Source of the DNA: JACMLD01 sp044227095
GTDB lineage: Bacteria; Bacteroidota; Bacteroidia; Chitinophagales; Chitinophagaceae
Assembly: GCA_044227095.1 (NCBI GenBank)
Contig: JBGAFV010000002.1
Coordinates: 62,001-126,000, forward strand
DNA: 64,000 nt
Direction: 5' to 3'
Shown: positions 43,594 through 51,519 of the stretch, piece after piece
Layout: each line of letters begins with the position of its first letter
Numbering within the stretch: the first letter of the stretch is position 1
Translations under genes and position numbers: made by a program
The notes under the pieces: model-generated
Databases searched by the model: none
What the model saw: only the letters and a program-made list of their open reading frames with translations
What the model was told of the DNA's origin: nothing

Positions 43594-44826
43594 TTATTTA
43601 AATTTCAGGTTTAATGAAATGATATTGCTTTGCATTCCATTGCTACTGTTGTAATGCCCGTAACGCAGCTCCAGCATATTAAAATGCTCCATTCCAAATA
43701 CACCTTTCGGCGGCGTTAGTCTTATACCTGCACCAAAAAAATTACTGTTGAATGCAGACAAATCATAGTTGCTGGTGTAATAGCTGTCTGCTGCGGTATG
43801 TTGCCCGTATGCGGCAAAATACTTAACCGCTGTTTGTACATAATACCGGTAAAACGGACTGATTGAAACAAACGGTGTAATCTTCACCGGCATTTCAAGA
43901 CTTGCGGTATGCGCAGTAAGGCCCCAGTTGTCTGTATAATAACGATAGTAAGCCCGCAATATAATTTTGTCGCCCAAAAAGTAATTGGCCCTAACGCCAA
44001 TGGGTAACTTAAAACGACTGGAAGGCAACGTTTCCTGGTGTACCGAACCATCTGTAAAATATACCCTGTGAAAAGGCAGGCTCAGGTATCCATTCTGTGT
44101 AACCATATCTGCCAAAAACATCACCTGCATCCGCTTGTTTACTATTTGCGAATAAGAAAGCGCCAGGTCAAAAGTATTTCGTGGACTGCTTGGATAGTTT
44201 ACATGATGCCTGTCTGAATTATTGCCTGAAGAGGATGCGGAAGAAGTGCCCACAATACTTGCAACCAGTTCGGTGGGCAATACCAGTTTTACCTGGTCTG
44301 CAAAATACTGCGCACGTGCACTGAATTCTCCGCTGCGGTTTTTTGTTTTGGCAGCAAAGTTGAGATTGGCGCTGTAAGAAGTATAATCAAACTCATGAGA
44401 ATAAGAAACACCGCCGCCAATGGTGGTTCCTTTCTTTTCATTCTCCCTTGTCCAGTTGATGGATGGATAAATTCTTGTATCTGCATGTGAAGCAGAAGAA
44501 TTGGCCTTCAGATCTATCATATCAGACGATGCGGATGTATAATGATCTATACCCAATTCAAAGTCCCAGGTATGTTTCCGGAACTTATTATCATAGCGGA
44601 AAAACTTCACTTCAAAACTGTTGGAGATATCGGTTAGTTTTTCAGTACCAATACCACCGGTAACGGCAGAGTTATTGCCATTTTGATGATAGTAACTCGA
44701 AACTATATTCGCTTCTTCAAAAGTGAGGGTGTGGTTTTTGTATTTTGAAGAATCTGTCTGAGACTGGCCGAAGCCGGCAAAAAATCCAATACACAAACCA
44801 ATAAAAGTTAAGCAGGTCTTTTTCAT
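43594..44826 (-). CDS. DUF3570 outer membrane beta-barrel protein
   Basis: The 410-residue protein has a signal peptide ending GFG before Gln and then DUF3570 sequence: amphipathic strands such as GTTIGGGVSYSHEFDY, RVYFTDGSVHQETLPSSRFKLPIGVRAN and a C-terminal strand NIISLNLKFK ending in Phe-Lys. DUF3570 proteins are predicted outer membrane barrels found with DUF4266 and ApbE genes, as here. It is the last gene of the operon trx-apbE-DUF4266-DUF3570, 63 bp after DUF4266. Transport or anchoring of the partner lipoprotein is a plausible but unproven role. Confidence 0.88.
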   Translation of the reverse strand: MKKTCLTFIGLCIGFFAGFGQSQTDSSKYKNHTLTFEEANIVSSYYHQNGNNSAVTGGIGTEKLTDISNSFEVKFFRYDNKFRKHTWDFELGIDHYTSASSDMIDLKANSSASHADTRIYPSINWTRENEKKGTTIGGGVSYSHEFDYTSYSANLNFAAKTKNRSGEFSARAQYFADQVKLVLPTELVASIVGTSSASSSGNNSDRHHVNYPSSPRNTFDLALSYSQIVNKRMQVMFLADMVTQNGYLSLPFHRVYFTDGSVHQETLPSSRFKLPIGVRANYFLGDKIILRAYYRYYTDNWGLTAHTASLEMPVKITPFVSISPFYRYYVQTAVKYFAAYGQHTAADSYYTSNYDLSAFNSNFFGAGIRLTPPKGVFGMEHFNMLELRYGHYNSSNGMQSNIISLNLKFK

Positions 44827-44889
44827 TCGTCAATTCAATTAAGTAAGATAAAGCAGGACAAGTTTTCTGTAGCTGTAAAACAAAAAGTA

Positions 44890-45120
44890 TTAATTACAGC
44901 CGCAGCCACCGCCTGTTTTGCCGCCATTGGCTCCGGATGCACCTTCGCGGTAGGTTTGAAAACTATTTTCTGTCTTTTCTGCTTTGCGGGCCCCCAATGA
45001 CATTTCGCCATCATTCAGCCTGCTTTTCTGGTATTCCTTTACCGGCTTGCAGGAAATAATAGTTGTTGCAGCCAGCAATACTACGCACAGGTGTTTTAGT
45101 TGTTTTCTCTTGTTACTCAT
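44890..45120 (-). CDS. DUF4266 small lipoprotein with C-terminal Gly/Cys tail
   Basis: The 76-residue precursor has a lipoprotein signal ending ISC (Cys24), leaving about 53 mature residues. These contain a charged stretch (LNDGEMSLGARKAEK) and end in TYREGASGANGG...GGGCGCN. The Gly/Cys tail is the hallmark of DUF4266. Such a tail could bind a metal or be a redox or modification site; no function is established to my knowledge. The gene overlaps the apbE stop by four bases (ATGA), so expression is coupled. The SGA triplet recalls, but does not match, the ApbE target motif. Confidence 0.88.
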   Translation of the reverse strand: MSNKRKQLKHLCVVLLAATTIISCKPVKEYQKSRLNDGEMSLGARKAEKTENSFQTYREGASGANGGKTGGGCGCN

Positions 45121-46073
45121 GTTAAATGGATATTGTTTGAGGTGAAAATGCGGTTGTTGTCATCAATTATAATACAGCCCAGTCCTTTCAATTGATTTAC
45201 GAGGTGCAGGCCTGCTTCAATGCCCATTATGGTAACCGGGGTGGCCATAGCATCTGCCATCTCCGCATTTGCGCAAATAATGGATACACTTTTTATGCCG
45301 GTTACGGGCAAGCCTGTGCGGGGGTCGATGGTATGCGAATACTTCTTCCCTCCAATCATCACAAACTTTTCATAGTTGCCGGAAGTGGCAATGGCCATGC
45401 CGCTGATGTTCAGGTAAGAAAATGGAAGACCTGCCAAATCCGGGTGAGCAATGCCAATCGTCCATGGTTTACCACCTGGTTGTAAGCCCCAGGCAGTTAA
45501 ATCGCCGGACGCATTAACAATACCGCCTTTAACACCCATCTTTTGAAGCAGTTGTTTTGCTTTTTCTGCAGCATAACCTTTGCCAATACCGCCAAAGCCA
45601 ATGCGCATGCCTTTTTCTTTCAGGAAAATACTGTTCGCTGTTTCATTCAGTATTACGTTGCGGTAATTGATCAGCCGGATCATTTGTTTTGCAATTGCTT
45701 TATCCGGCAATGCTGTCATTGTTTTATCAAAATTCCAGAGGCGCTTGTCTATTGATCCGTAAGTGATATCAAATGCACCTTGGGTAAGGGAGGATATGCG
45801 CAATGAACGTTTTACCAGCTCAAGTGTTTCATTGCTTACCTGCACCGGTGCAATGCCGGCATTTTCATTGATACGGTTTGTTTCGCTATCATCTCTAAAA
45901 GTGGTAAGCAGGTTTTCAATTCTTTGTATTTCTGCAACAGCCAAATCAATAGCATGGTTTGCATTGTTCGCATCTTCTGCTACAACAGAAATTTCAAAAC
46001 GGTTGCCCATTAGCTTCATGCTACGCTTAAAAAGCTGATTGGCACACGCTGCCTCAATATCATTTGCTACCAT
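45117..46073 (-). CDS. apbE: ApbE-type FAD:protein FMN transferase
   Basis: The 318-residue protein transfers FMN from FAD to Ser/Thr of partner proteins. Family motifs are present: MGNRFEISV, NAGIAPVQVS, GGIGKGYAAEKA, GIVNASGDLTAWG and KYSHTIDPRTGLPV. Most ApbE proteins are exported; here no signal peptide or lipobox is visible, because the gene begins inside the thioredoxin gene (14-bp overlap with the ATG at 46073, 23 bp with a TTG further up). Either it acts in the cytoplasm or export is by another route. It is followed by DUF4266 with an ATGA overlap. Confidence 0.92.
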   Translation of the reverse strand: MVANDIEAACANQLFKRSMKLMGNRFEISVVAEDANNANHAIDLAVAEIQRIENLLTTFRDDSETNRINENAGIAPVQVSNETLELVKRSLRISSLTQGAFDITYGSIDKRLWNFDKTMTALPDKAIAKQMIRLINYRNVILNETANSIFLKEKGMRIGFGGIGKGYAAEKAKQLLQKMGVKGGIVNASGDLTAWGLQPGGKPWTIGIAHPDLAGLPFSYLNISGMAIATSGNYEKFVMIGGKKYSHTIDPRTGLPVTGIKSVSIICANAEMADAMATPVTIMGIEAGLHLVNQLKGLGCIIIDDNNRIFTSNNIHLT

Positions 46074-46500
46074 CCACTGCAAGCTTTAGTTCATTAATAA
46101 ATGCTGTTGCACCCTGTTTTGGAAAACCTTCCCATGCTTTTACAATTTTACCGTCGGCAGTCAGCAGTACGGTATAAGGAAAACTTCCTGTGGCATTGTA
46201 TTTTTCGGCCAGTTGATCATTTTGTTCCTGCAATTCTTTTGAAAGCTGGTTCTTTTTTTGTCTTGGAAAATCGGCATTTACCAAAACGAGGTGCTCATTG
46301 GCGTAGCTGATGAAATCGGCTGCATCAAAAATTTCTTTGTGCATCCGGATGCAGGGCCCGCACCAATCGCTGCCGGAAAAATTAAGCAGGATGTATTTAT
46401 GATCAGCAGCAGCCGTTTGCTTTGCCTTGCCAAAATCATTTTCCCAGGTAATGGAAAAAGAGATGACGAGGCAGATAAGAGAAGCGGTAATTAATTTCAT
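46060..46500 (-). CDS. Exported thioredoxin-family protein
   Basis: The 146-residue protein has an N-terminal signal (KLITASLICLVISFSI) and a thioredoxin fold with the active site DWCGPCIRM near residues 46-54, cis-Pro in SFPYTVLL and GKIVKAWEGF near the end. It resembles periplasmic thioredoxins of the DUF953/thioredoxin_7 type. It heads the operon with apbE, DUF4266 and DUF3570, which suggests it reduces or protects the cysteines of the DUF4266 tail or of a shared partner. Confidence 0.88.
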   Translation of the reverse strand: MKLITASLICLVISFSITWENDFGKAKQTAAADHKYILLNFSGSDWCGPCIRMHKEIFDAADFISYANEHLVLVNADFPRQKKNQLSKELQEQNDQLAEKYNATGSFPYTVLLTADGKIVKAWEGFPKQGATAFINELKLAVDGSK

Positions 46501-46938
46501 AACATAACCGGATTCGTTAAAAGAATAAGAAAAATGGCCACGAAAAACCCAATGGCAGGATGACGCATTAGATACGCTTCAGCAGCGTAATGGTTGGGAG
46601 AATATTGTTAATGACGTGTAAATTTGGTCGTGGCCCAAAGCTTATTACATTTTCTCACCCGCTTTAGATTTGATTTCATGTTCGTATAAATTTTCTTTAA
46701 AAAGCAATGGCTCTTATCGCAATGCATTCTTCTATAAACGATGATATTTGAACTGGAAAAATAGAACATACAACATCCGGAGGGTTAAAACCCAGCTTTA
46801 GTTCTTAATATATTTAACTTTATAAAAAAGGTAGCAGTTCCGGCAGAGGGATATGAAATCCCCAATAATCGATAATACCCGATCGTTGATGGCCGGATGC
46901 CAGTAGAACTAAAATCAACAATGAACTTTATTAATATT
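46501..46938. other. Divergent intergenic region
   Basis: This 438-bp stretch separates the thioredoxin operon from a plus-strand lipoprotein gene. I found no TAnnTTTG match, repeat or small gene in it that I would defend. Confidence 0.5.
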
Positions 46939-47460
46939 ATGATACACGCCACAATCAAAAAAGTTGTTTCAATATCAGTAATCGCTTTTATATTTTCACT
47001 AACTGCTTGTAAACAAACAAAAGTGGACTTTAAAGAGGAGCAAAGGAAAATTACATTTGCCTGGACGGATTGGTCAAAGAAAGCATTAAGCGGAAAACCG
47101 GATTCACTTGCTTATTATTATAGTGACGATGCACAAATAATAGGAACTGATCCAGAATTCATAATGGGAAAGCCAGCAGTAATTAAGACTTATGCAGATG
47201 CTCCTAACAATTTTGAATTAGACATTAAGTGGGACAACGAAGAAAAGCCAAATATTATTCACTTTTCGAATGACGGAAGTATGGCATATTCATTAGATGG
47301 AAACGAAGTTCACATGCCCGACTCTACCGGCACAATTCACATGATACGCAACAAGGTGTTACATATTTGGAAGAAAGATACCCAAGGAAACTGGAGAGTT
47401 TCACTTCTAATGGTATATCCTCAAAAAAAAGCAGACACTCTAGTTACAGGACAAAATTGA
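46939..47460 (+). CDS. SnoaL-like (DUF4440/NTF2-fold) lipoprotein
   Basis: The 173-residue protein has a lipoprotein signal ending LTAC (Cys24) when started at the ATG at 46939; ATGs at 46897 and 46921 would give an oddly long leader. The mature part fits an NTF2-like domain: WTDWSKKALSGKPDSLAYYY, DDAQIIG, IMGKPAVIKTY and a final GNWRVSLLMVYP. Such domains bind small molecules or act as enzymes of varied type. Function unknown. Confidence 0.78.
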   Translation: MIHATIKKVVSISVIAFIFSLTACKQTKVDFKEEQRKITFAWTDWSKKALSGKPDSLAYYYSDDAQIIGTDPEFIMGKPAVIKTYADAPNNFELDIKWDNEEKPNIIHFSNDGSMAYSLDGNEVHMPDSTGTIHMIRNKVLHIWKKDTQGNWRVSLLMVYPQKKADTLVTGQN

Positions 47461-47642
47461 CAAAAGAGATTATGCTGATAAATACTTTAGGGCTTAACAC
47501 TATAAGGATTATAGAAATAACCCTGTCCATTAAAACCTTAAACAAAGATCCATTAAAAAAAAGGCATTGTAAACACATAGTATATGCCAGCCTAAAGAAC
47601 TAATGAACATTGTTGCCCGCCCGGATGATGCCGGTCGGACGG

Positions 47643-47660
47643 GCGTCACACACTTTAACA
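47643..47660 (+). repeat. Diverged copy of the GCGTCGCAC repeat
   Basis: GCGTCACACACTTTAACA, two or three changes from 6598-6617, just past the end of the safE-like gene. Confidence 0.6.
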
Positions 47661-47664
47661 GCTA

Positions 47665-48372
47665 CTAATGACATTGAACAGTTGTTGCCTTAGCAGCAGT
47701 CAGTACCGGGCTTATAAAAGGGATGCCAAGATTAAGCCCACGTAACACAAGAAGAATACCAGTAAGCATAACAAAGTAAGGAACAATCGTTCGCAACTTT
47801 TGGGTAATGCCGTTTTTAAATAATTGCCTGGTATACGCAACCAGCATCATTGCTGGTAAAGTGCCGCTGCCAAACAATGCCATAAATACAACAGCAGATG
47901 AAACTTCATTAAACGAAAGTGCAGTAGCCAAAGCAATATACACCATACCACAGGGCAATAAACCATTAGCCATACCCAATAAAAAGAAACCGCTAATGCC
48001 TGGTTTGGTTTGCATGATTTTACTCATCAATTGTGCGAGCTGCAAATACAGCTTATTTAAAAAAGTAAAATGAACAGAACGTGAACGAACAAAATTAAAA
48101 CCAGCCATCATTATAATAACAATTCCCATCGTAATAGAGAACCACTGCTGAACGCCTGCAACATAAATTCCTTTTCCTGCAAAGCCAAACAACAATCCAA
48201 GCAAAGCATATGTGGCAACACGGCCCAATTGATAAACAACCAATGAAACAGTTTTTAATACAGCATTCAAATGACCCGTTGGAATAGCGAGGCTTAGTGG
48301 CCCACACATGCCCACGCAATGCAGGCTGCCTGCAAACCCCAATATAAAACCAGCAACAAGTATCGAATACAT
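47665..48372 (-). CDS. Sulfite exporter TauE/SafE-like (DsbD_2-type) membrane protein of the cbb3 cluster
   Basis: The 235-residue protein has six predicted helices and the conserved GSLHCVGMCGP motif with two cysteines near the N-terminus, plus GLLPCGMVYIAL in the second half. Proteins of this type sit at the end of cbb3 operons in Bacteroidota and are thought to move copper or reducing power for oxidase assembly; the sulfite exporter name is only by family. It begins 2 bp after the ccoH stop, so it belongs to the operon. Confidence 0.88.
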   Translation of the reverse strand: MYSILVAGFILGFAGSLHCVGMCGPLSLAIPTGHLNAVLKTVSLVVYQLGRVATYALLGLLFGFAGKGIYVAGVQQWFSITMGIVIIMMAGFNFVRSRSVHFTFLNKLYLQLAQLMSKIMQTKPGISGFFLLGMANGLLPCGMVYIALATALSFNEVSSAVVFMALFGSGTLPAMMLVAYTRQLFKNGITQKLRTIVPYFVMLTGILLVLRGLNLGIPFISPVLTAAKATTVQCH

Positions 48373-48374
48373 TT

Positions 48375-48809
48375 TTATAAAATGGTTATACCTTTTTCAG
48401 AATAATATTTTTTTCCATTGCTATTCCAGCTAATCTTTATAGTGTAAGTTCCGTGCGCCAGCGTATTACCGAATTCCTGCTTTCCAGTGTTATCAACAGC
48501 CAGAGTAAATATTTTATCGTTTACAGAATTGTATGAACAATAAAATAAAACAGAGCCGGATAATTTTGTATTCTTCATTTCTGCAGGCATTTGCAAAACA
48601 ATGTTATCTCCTGACTGTTTCACTTCTGGTAATGAACTTAACCTGGCAGCATTACCAGATCCATCAATAACATCCTGGTATTTTAATTCGCTCTTATAAT
48701 ATTCTTTTTCTACAAGTTCAAAATTGGTACCGTAACAACGGTACACCATATAACTCATCATACCAGCAAATGCAATAAATGTTATCATTAACTTATATCC
48801 CCAGCTCAT
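48375..48809 (-). CDS. ccoH: FixH/CcoH-family cbb3 assembly protein
   Basis: The 144-residue protein has one N-terminal helix (KLMITFIAFAGMMSYMVYRC) and a periplasmic beta domain with the family's FELVEKEYYKSELKYQ near residues 28-45. It assists assembly or stability of the cbb3 oxidase. I start it at the ATG at 48809, 10 bp after the ccoG stop; a start at 48866 would overlap ccoG and spoil the N-terminal helix. Confidence 0.85.
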   Translation of the reverse strand: MSWGYKLMITFIAFAGMMSYMVYRCYGTNFELVEKEYYKSELKYQDVIDGSGNAARLSSLPEVKQSGDNIVLQMPAEMKNTKLSGSVLFYCSYNSVNDKIFTLAVDNTGKQEFGNTLAHGTYTIKISWNSNGKKYYSEKGITIL

Positions 48810-48819
48810 AAAACATTTT

Positions 48820-50244
48820 TTAAAATTTTGTAAAAGCACCCATAAAAGTTGTTTCAGCAGTTGCAATTTGTGTATTGCCCTGGTAAAGCCCTATGCGTAC
48901 CGGCAGCTTTCGCTGGTGCAAATAACTTTTAGGTAGTACAATAAAAAAAGATCCTGTAGCCTGCGCTTCTTTTTTTACTTCAATGCTATGCCCTTCTGCT
49001 TCAATAATGCGGCCGGGTGCATTTTCTAACCGGAGTGTAACAGGAATACTATTAAGCGTTTTATTAATCACTTTAATGGTGTAAAGATTTGAAAGACTAT
49101 CTTCTCCCCGCTCCTGGTATAATATTCCTGGCGCCCTTACTATAGTACCATCCACATTTTTTCTTGTAGCGAGTAGAAATGACAGCAAGCATGCAAGTAC
49201 AATAAGTACTATTGTATAAAATTTCATTCTGCCAGTATAACGCAGCTTCTTATTCTCTGCAATACCATTTTCAGAAGCGTACCGAATTAGCCCACGTTCC
49301 ATGCCTGTTGCGTCCATTATTTTATCGCAAGCATCAATACATGCTGTACAGCCGACACATTCCATCTGCGTGCCATTGCGTATATCTATTCCTGTTGGAC
49401 ATACTTTTACACATTGAAAGCAATCAATGCAGTCACCAGTAATGAGATCAATATCTTTTGTTTTCTTAAATTTATCCCTGGGTTCGCCTCTTTTATAGTC
49501 GTAGGCAACAATCATAGAGTTTCTGTCAAGTAATACACTTTGTAATCTTCCGTAGGGGCATACCACTGTGCAAGCTTGTTCTCTGAAATAGGCATACACA
49601 CCGTAAAAAACACCTGAGAAAATTAAAATTGAAAACAATCCAGCGCTATGCTGGCTTATTGGCTCAGTAATAATTCTTTTTAATGCTTCCACTCCGATTA
49701 CATACGACAGAAAGAAATTGGCAATAATGAATGCTAAAAAGAAAAATGCGAGGTGCTTGGTTAATTTTATCCGAATTTTTTTTGAAGTCCAGCCACTTTT
49801 CCTCAATAGCTTTTGTTGAGCCGCATTGCCTTCTATTAAATATTCAACTTTGCGGAAAAGCATTTCCATAAAAATCGTTTGTGGGCACACCCATCCGCAA
49901 AACAAACGTCCAAAAGCTGCAGTAAACAACACCACAAACACAATAAAAGTGATCATGGTTACGCCAAGTATAAAAAAATCCTGTGGCCAGAATATTTTTC
50001 CGAAAATGATAAACCTCGCCTCCGGTATATTAAAAAGAAACAGCGGGCGGCCATTCACTTTTATAAAAGGCAGAGAAAAAAATAAAATAAAAAAACCAAT
50101 ACTAACCAATGAACGGGCATTATAAAACCTGCCTTTGGGTTTTTGCGCAAACACCCATTTCCTTTTTCCTTTTGCATCTACGGTAGTAAGCCTGTCGCGA
50201 AAAGATTCTTTTGTTGCCGGTTTATTTGCTATAGTTTCATTCAT
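48820..50244 (-). CDS. ccoG: cbb3 oxidase accessory ferredoxin CcoG
   Basis: The 474-residue membrane protein (also FixG/RdxA) reduces copper for insertion into the oxidase. It has several helices, the CGWVCPQTIF and CTVVCPYGR cysteine motifs, and two [4Fe-4S] ligand sets: CIDCFQCVKVCP and CVGCTACIDACD. The C-terminal 130 residues form an Ig-like periplasmic domain (TVKKE-type repeats ending in LYQGNTQIATAETTF). It follows ccoP by 13 bp. Confidence 0.95.
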   Translation of the reverse strand: MNETIANKPATKESFRDRLTTVDAKGKRKWVFAQKPKGRFYNARSLVSIGFFILFFSLPFIKVNGRPLFLFNIPEARFIIFGKIFWPQDFFILGVTMITFIVFVVLFTAAFGRLFCGWVCPQTIFMEMLFRKVEYLIEGNAAQQKLLRKSGWTSKKIRIKLTKHLAFFFLAFIIANFFLSYVIGVEALKRIITEPISQHSAGLFSILIFSGVFYGVYAYFREQACTVVCPYGRLQSVLLDRNSMIVAYDYKRGEPRDKFKKTKDIDLITGDCIDCFQCVKVCPTGIDIRNGTQMECVGCTACIDACDKIMDATGMERGLIRYASENGIAENKKLRYTGRMKFYTIVLIVLACLLSFLLATRKNVDGTIVRAPGILYQERGEDSLSNLYTIKVINKTLNSIPVTLRLENAPGRIIEAEGHSIEVKKEAQATGSFFIVLPKSYLHQRKLPVRIGLYQGNTQIATAETTFMGAFTKF

Positions 50245-50257
50245 GATAAATTTTCTT

Positions 50258-51328
50258 TCATTTGCTATTGCCTGCAGCTGCTTTTATAGTACTGTCTGCT
50301 GTTTTATCATTGGCAGGTGCTTCTGTTTCCAATACGCCCTGTGGCGCTTTTGGATTAGCAGGATTGGTACCACGCAAAGATTTTACATAGCTGGCCAGTT
50401 CTGCAATTTGTTTGTTTGAATAACTGTTTTGCCATTGAGGCATAGCATTAATTCCGTAACGGATAGTTTTGAAAATGCTTTTAATATCGCTGCCATGAAG
50501 CCAGTAATCATCTGTAAGATTAGGTCCAACATTTCCTGCACCGCCTTCACTATGGCAGGCTACGCATGATTTTATAAAAAAGGTTTTGCCTTCTGCAATA
50601 TCCCCGGGGTCTGTTGATAAAGTAACCGTGTTCTCATCAACAGCTTCGCCTTTGCTCTTCAGGTATTCTTTCACTTCAATATCTGCTTTGGCAATTGCGG
50701 TTTCATATTCCTGTACCGAAGACGCCCCTGTATGCGATACATGAAAACGATATAGATAAATACAAGCAACAACAATAGTAATATAAAAACCATACAGCCA
50801 CCACGGTGGTAAGCGGTTGTCCAGTTCACGTATGCCATCATAATCATGACCTAGATCTATATCAGCTTCCTGTTCTGCAGATTTAAAACTGTTCAGTTTT
50901 ATCCACCATTTTTTAAATCTTGTTTTCCATACAGAAACCTTAATAGCTTCTTGAGCTTTTTCTTTTTCAACTTTCAATAATATGCGCACATTTATCAAAA
51001 GCACTAATATTATCAGCAGCTCAAGAAAAATAACTGATGCCATCAAATAAAAAGCAGTGTTTGATACACCTGCAATATTCTGGCTGGTTGTAGCAACTGC
51101 ATCTTTTGCATCTTGCGCCAGCAGCGGATTGACCAATAGAAAAAGAAGTACAACTGCCGGAACAATTTTTTTTGCAGCGCTACTTTCTTTCTTCTCTTTT
51201 TCCATTTTTACCTGGGCAATATTGAGCAGCAAATGAGAAAGCATAAAAATTATAAGCAGAAGTATCAGCATTAAGATAACAAACCCAATAACAACGGGAT
51301 TATCCATAGATGAATGAACAGGAGGCAT
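50258..51328 (-). CDS. ccoP: cbb3 oxidase diheme-lacking cytochrome c subunit CcoP (one heme)
   Basis: The 356-residue subunit passes electrons to CcoO. Helices lie at about 10-33, 54-73, 88-115 and 176-195. The cytochrome c domain has a single heme site C255-V-A-C258-H259 with a distal Met in NAMPQW; CcoP of proteobacteria usually has two. The extra N-terminal helices are the extended form common in Bacteroidota. The C-terminal 40 residues are Ala/Pro/Lys-rich. Next to ccoQ upstream and ccoG downstream. Confidence 0.92.
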   Translation of the reverse strand: MPPVHSSMDNPVVIGFVILMLILLLIIFMLSHLLLNIAQVKMEKEKKESSAAKKIVPAVVLLFLLVNPLLAQDAKDAVATTSQNIAGVSNTAFYLMASVIFLELLIILVLLINVRILLKVEKEKAQEAIKVSVWKTRFKKWWIKLNSFKSAEQEADIDLGHDYDGIRELDNRLPPWWLYGFYITIVVACIYLYRFHVSHTGASSVQEYETAIAKADIEVKEYLKSKGEAVDENTVTLSTDPGDIAEGKTFFIKSCVACHSEGGAGNVGPNLTDDYWLHGSDIKSIFKTIRYGINAMPQWQNSYSNKQIAELASYVKSLRGTNPANPKAPQGVLETEAPANDKTADSTIKAAAGNSK

Positions 51329-51347
51329 ATAAACAGTTTTTTGAATT

Positions 51348-51509
51348 TTAGTTGTTAAGCGGAATCTGACTTATTTCTTTAAATGTGCTTTTGTTTGTTT
51401 TGAAAACCCACAACAATACAGCAAGAAAGAAAATTCCAAAAAGACAAAGCGATATTGTGCCGAATACATCAACACCTCCAATTTTTTCTATATAGTGTAT
51501 AAATTTCAT
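51348..51509 (-). CDS. ccoQ: CcoQ-like small membrane subunit
   Basis: A 53-residue frame between ccoNO and ccoP reads MKFIHYIEKIGGVDVFGTIS and continues with one hydrophobic helix (LCLFGIFFLAVLLWVF) and a polar tail ending in IPLNN. It starts 10 bp after ccoNO and ends 19 bp before ccoP. Position, size and one-helix shape match CcoQ/FixQ of cbb3 oxidases. It is too short for many gene finders. Sequence similarity to CcoQ is weak, as usual for this subunit. Confidence 0.85.
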   Translation of the reverse strand: MKFIHYIEKIGGVDVFGTISLCLFGIFFLAVLLWVFKTNKSTFKEISQIPLNN

Positions 51510-51519
51510 GGTGATGCTT

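Noticed and set aside
47367..47603. 78-codon frame overlapping the SnoaL-like lipoprotein gene
   Set aside because: Mostly inside the real gene in another frame, with no domain.
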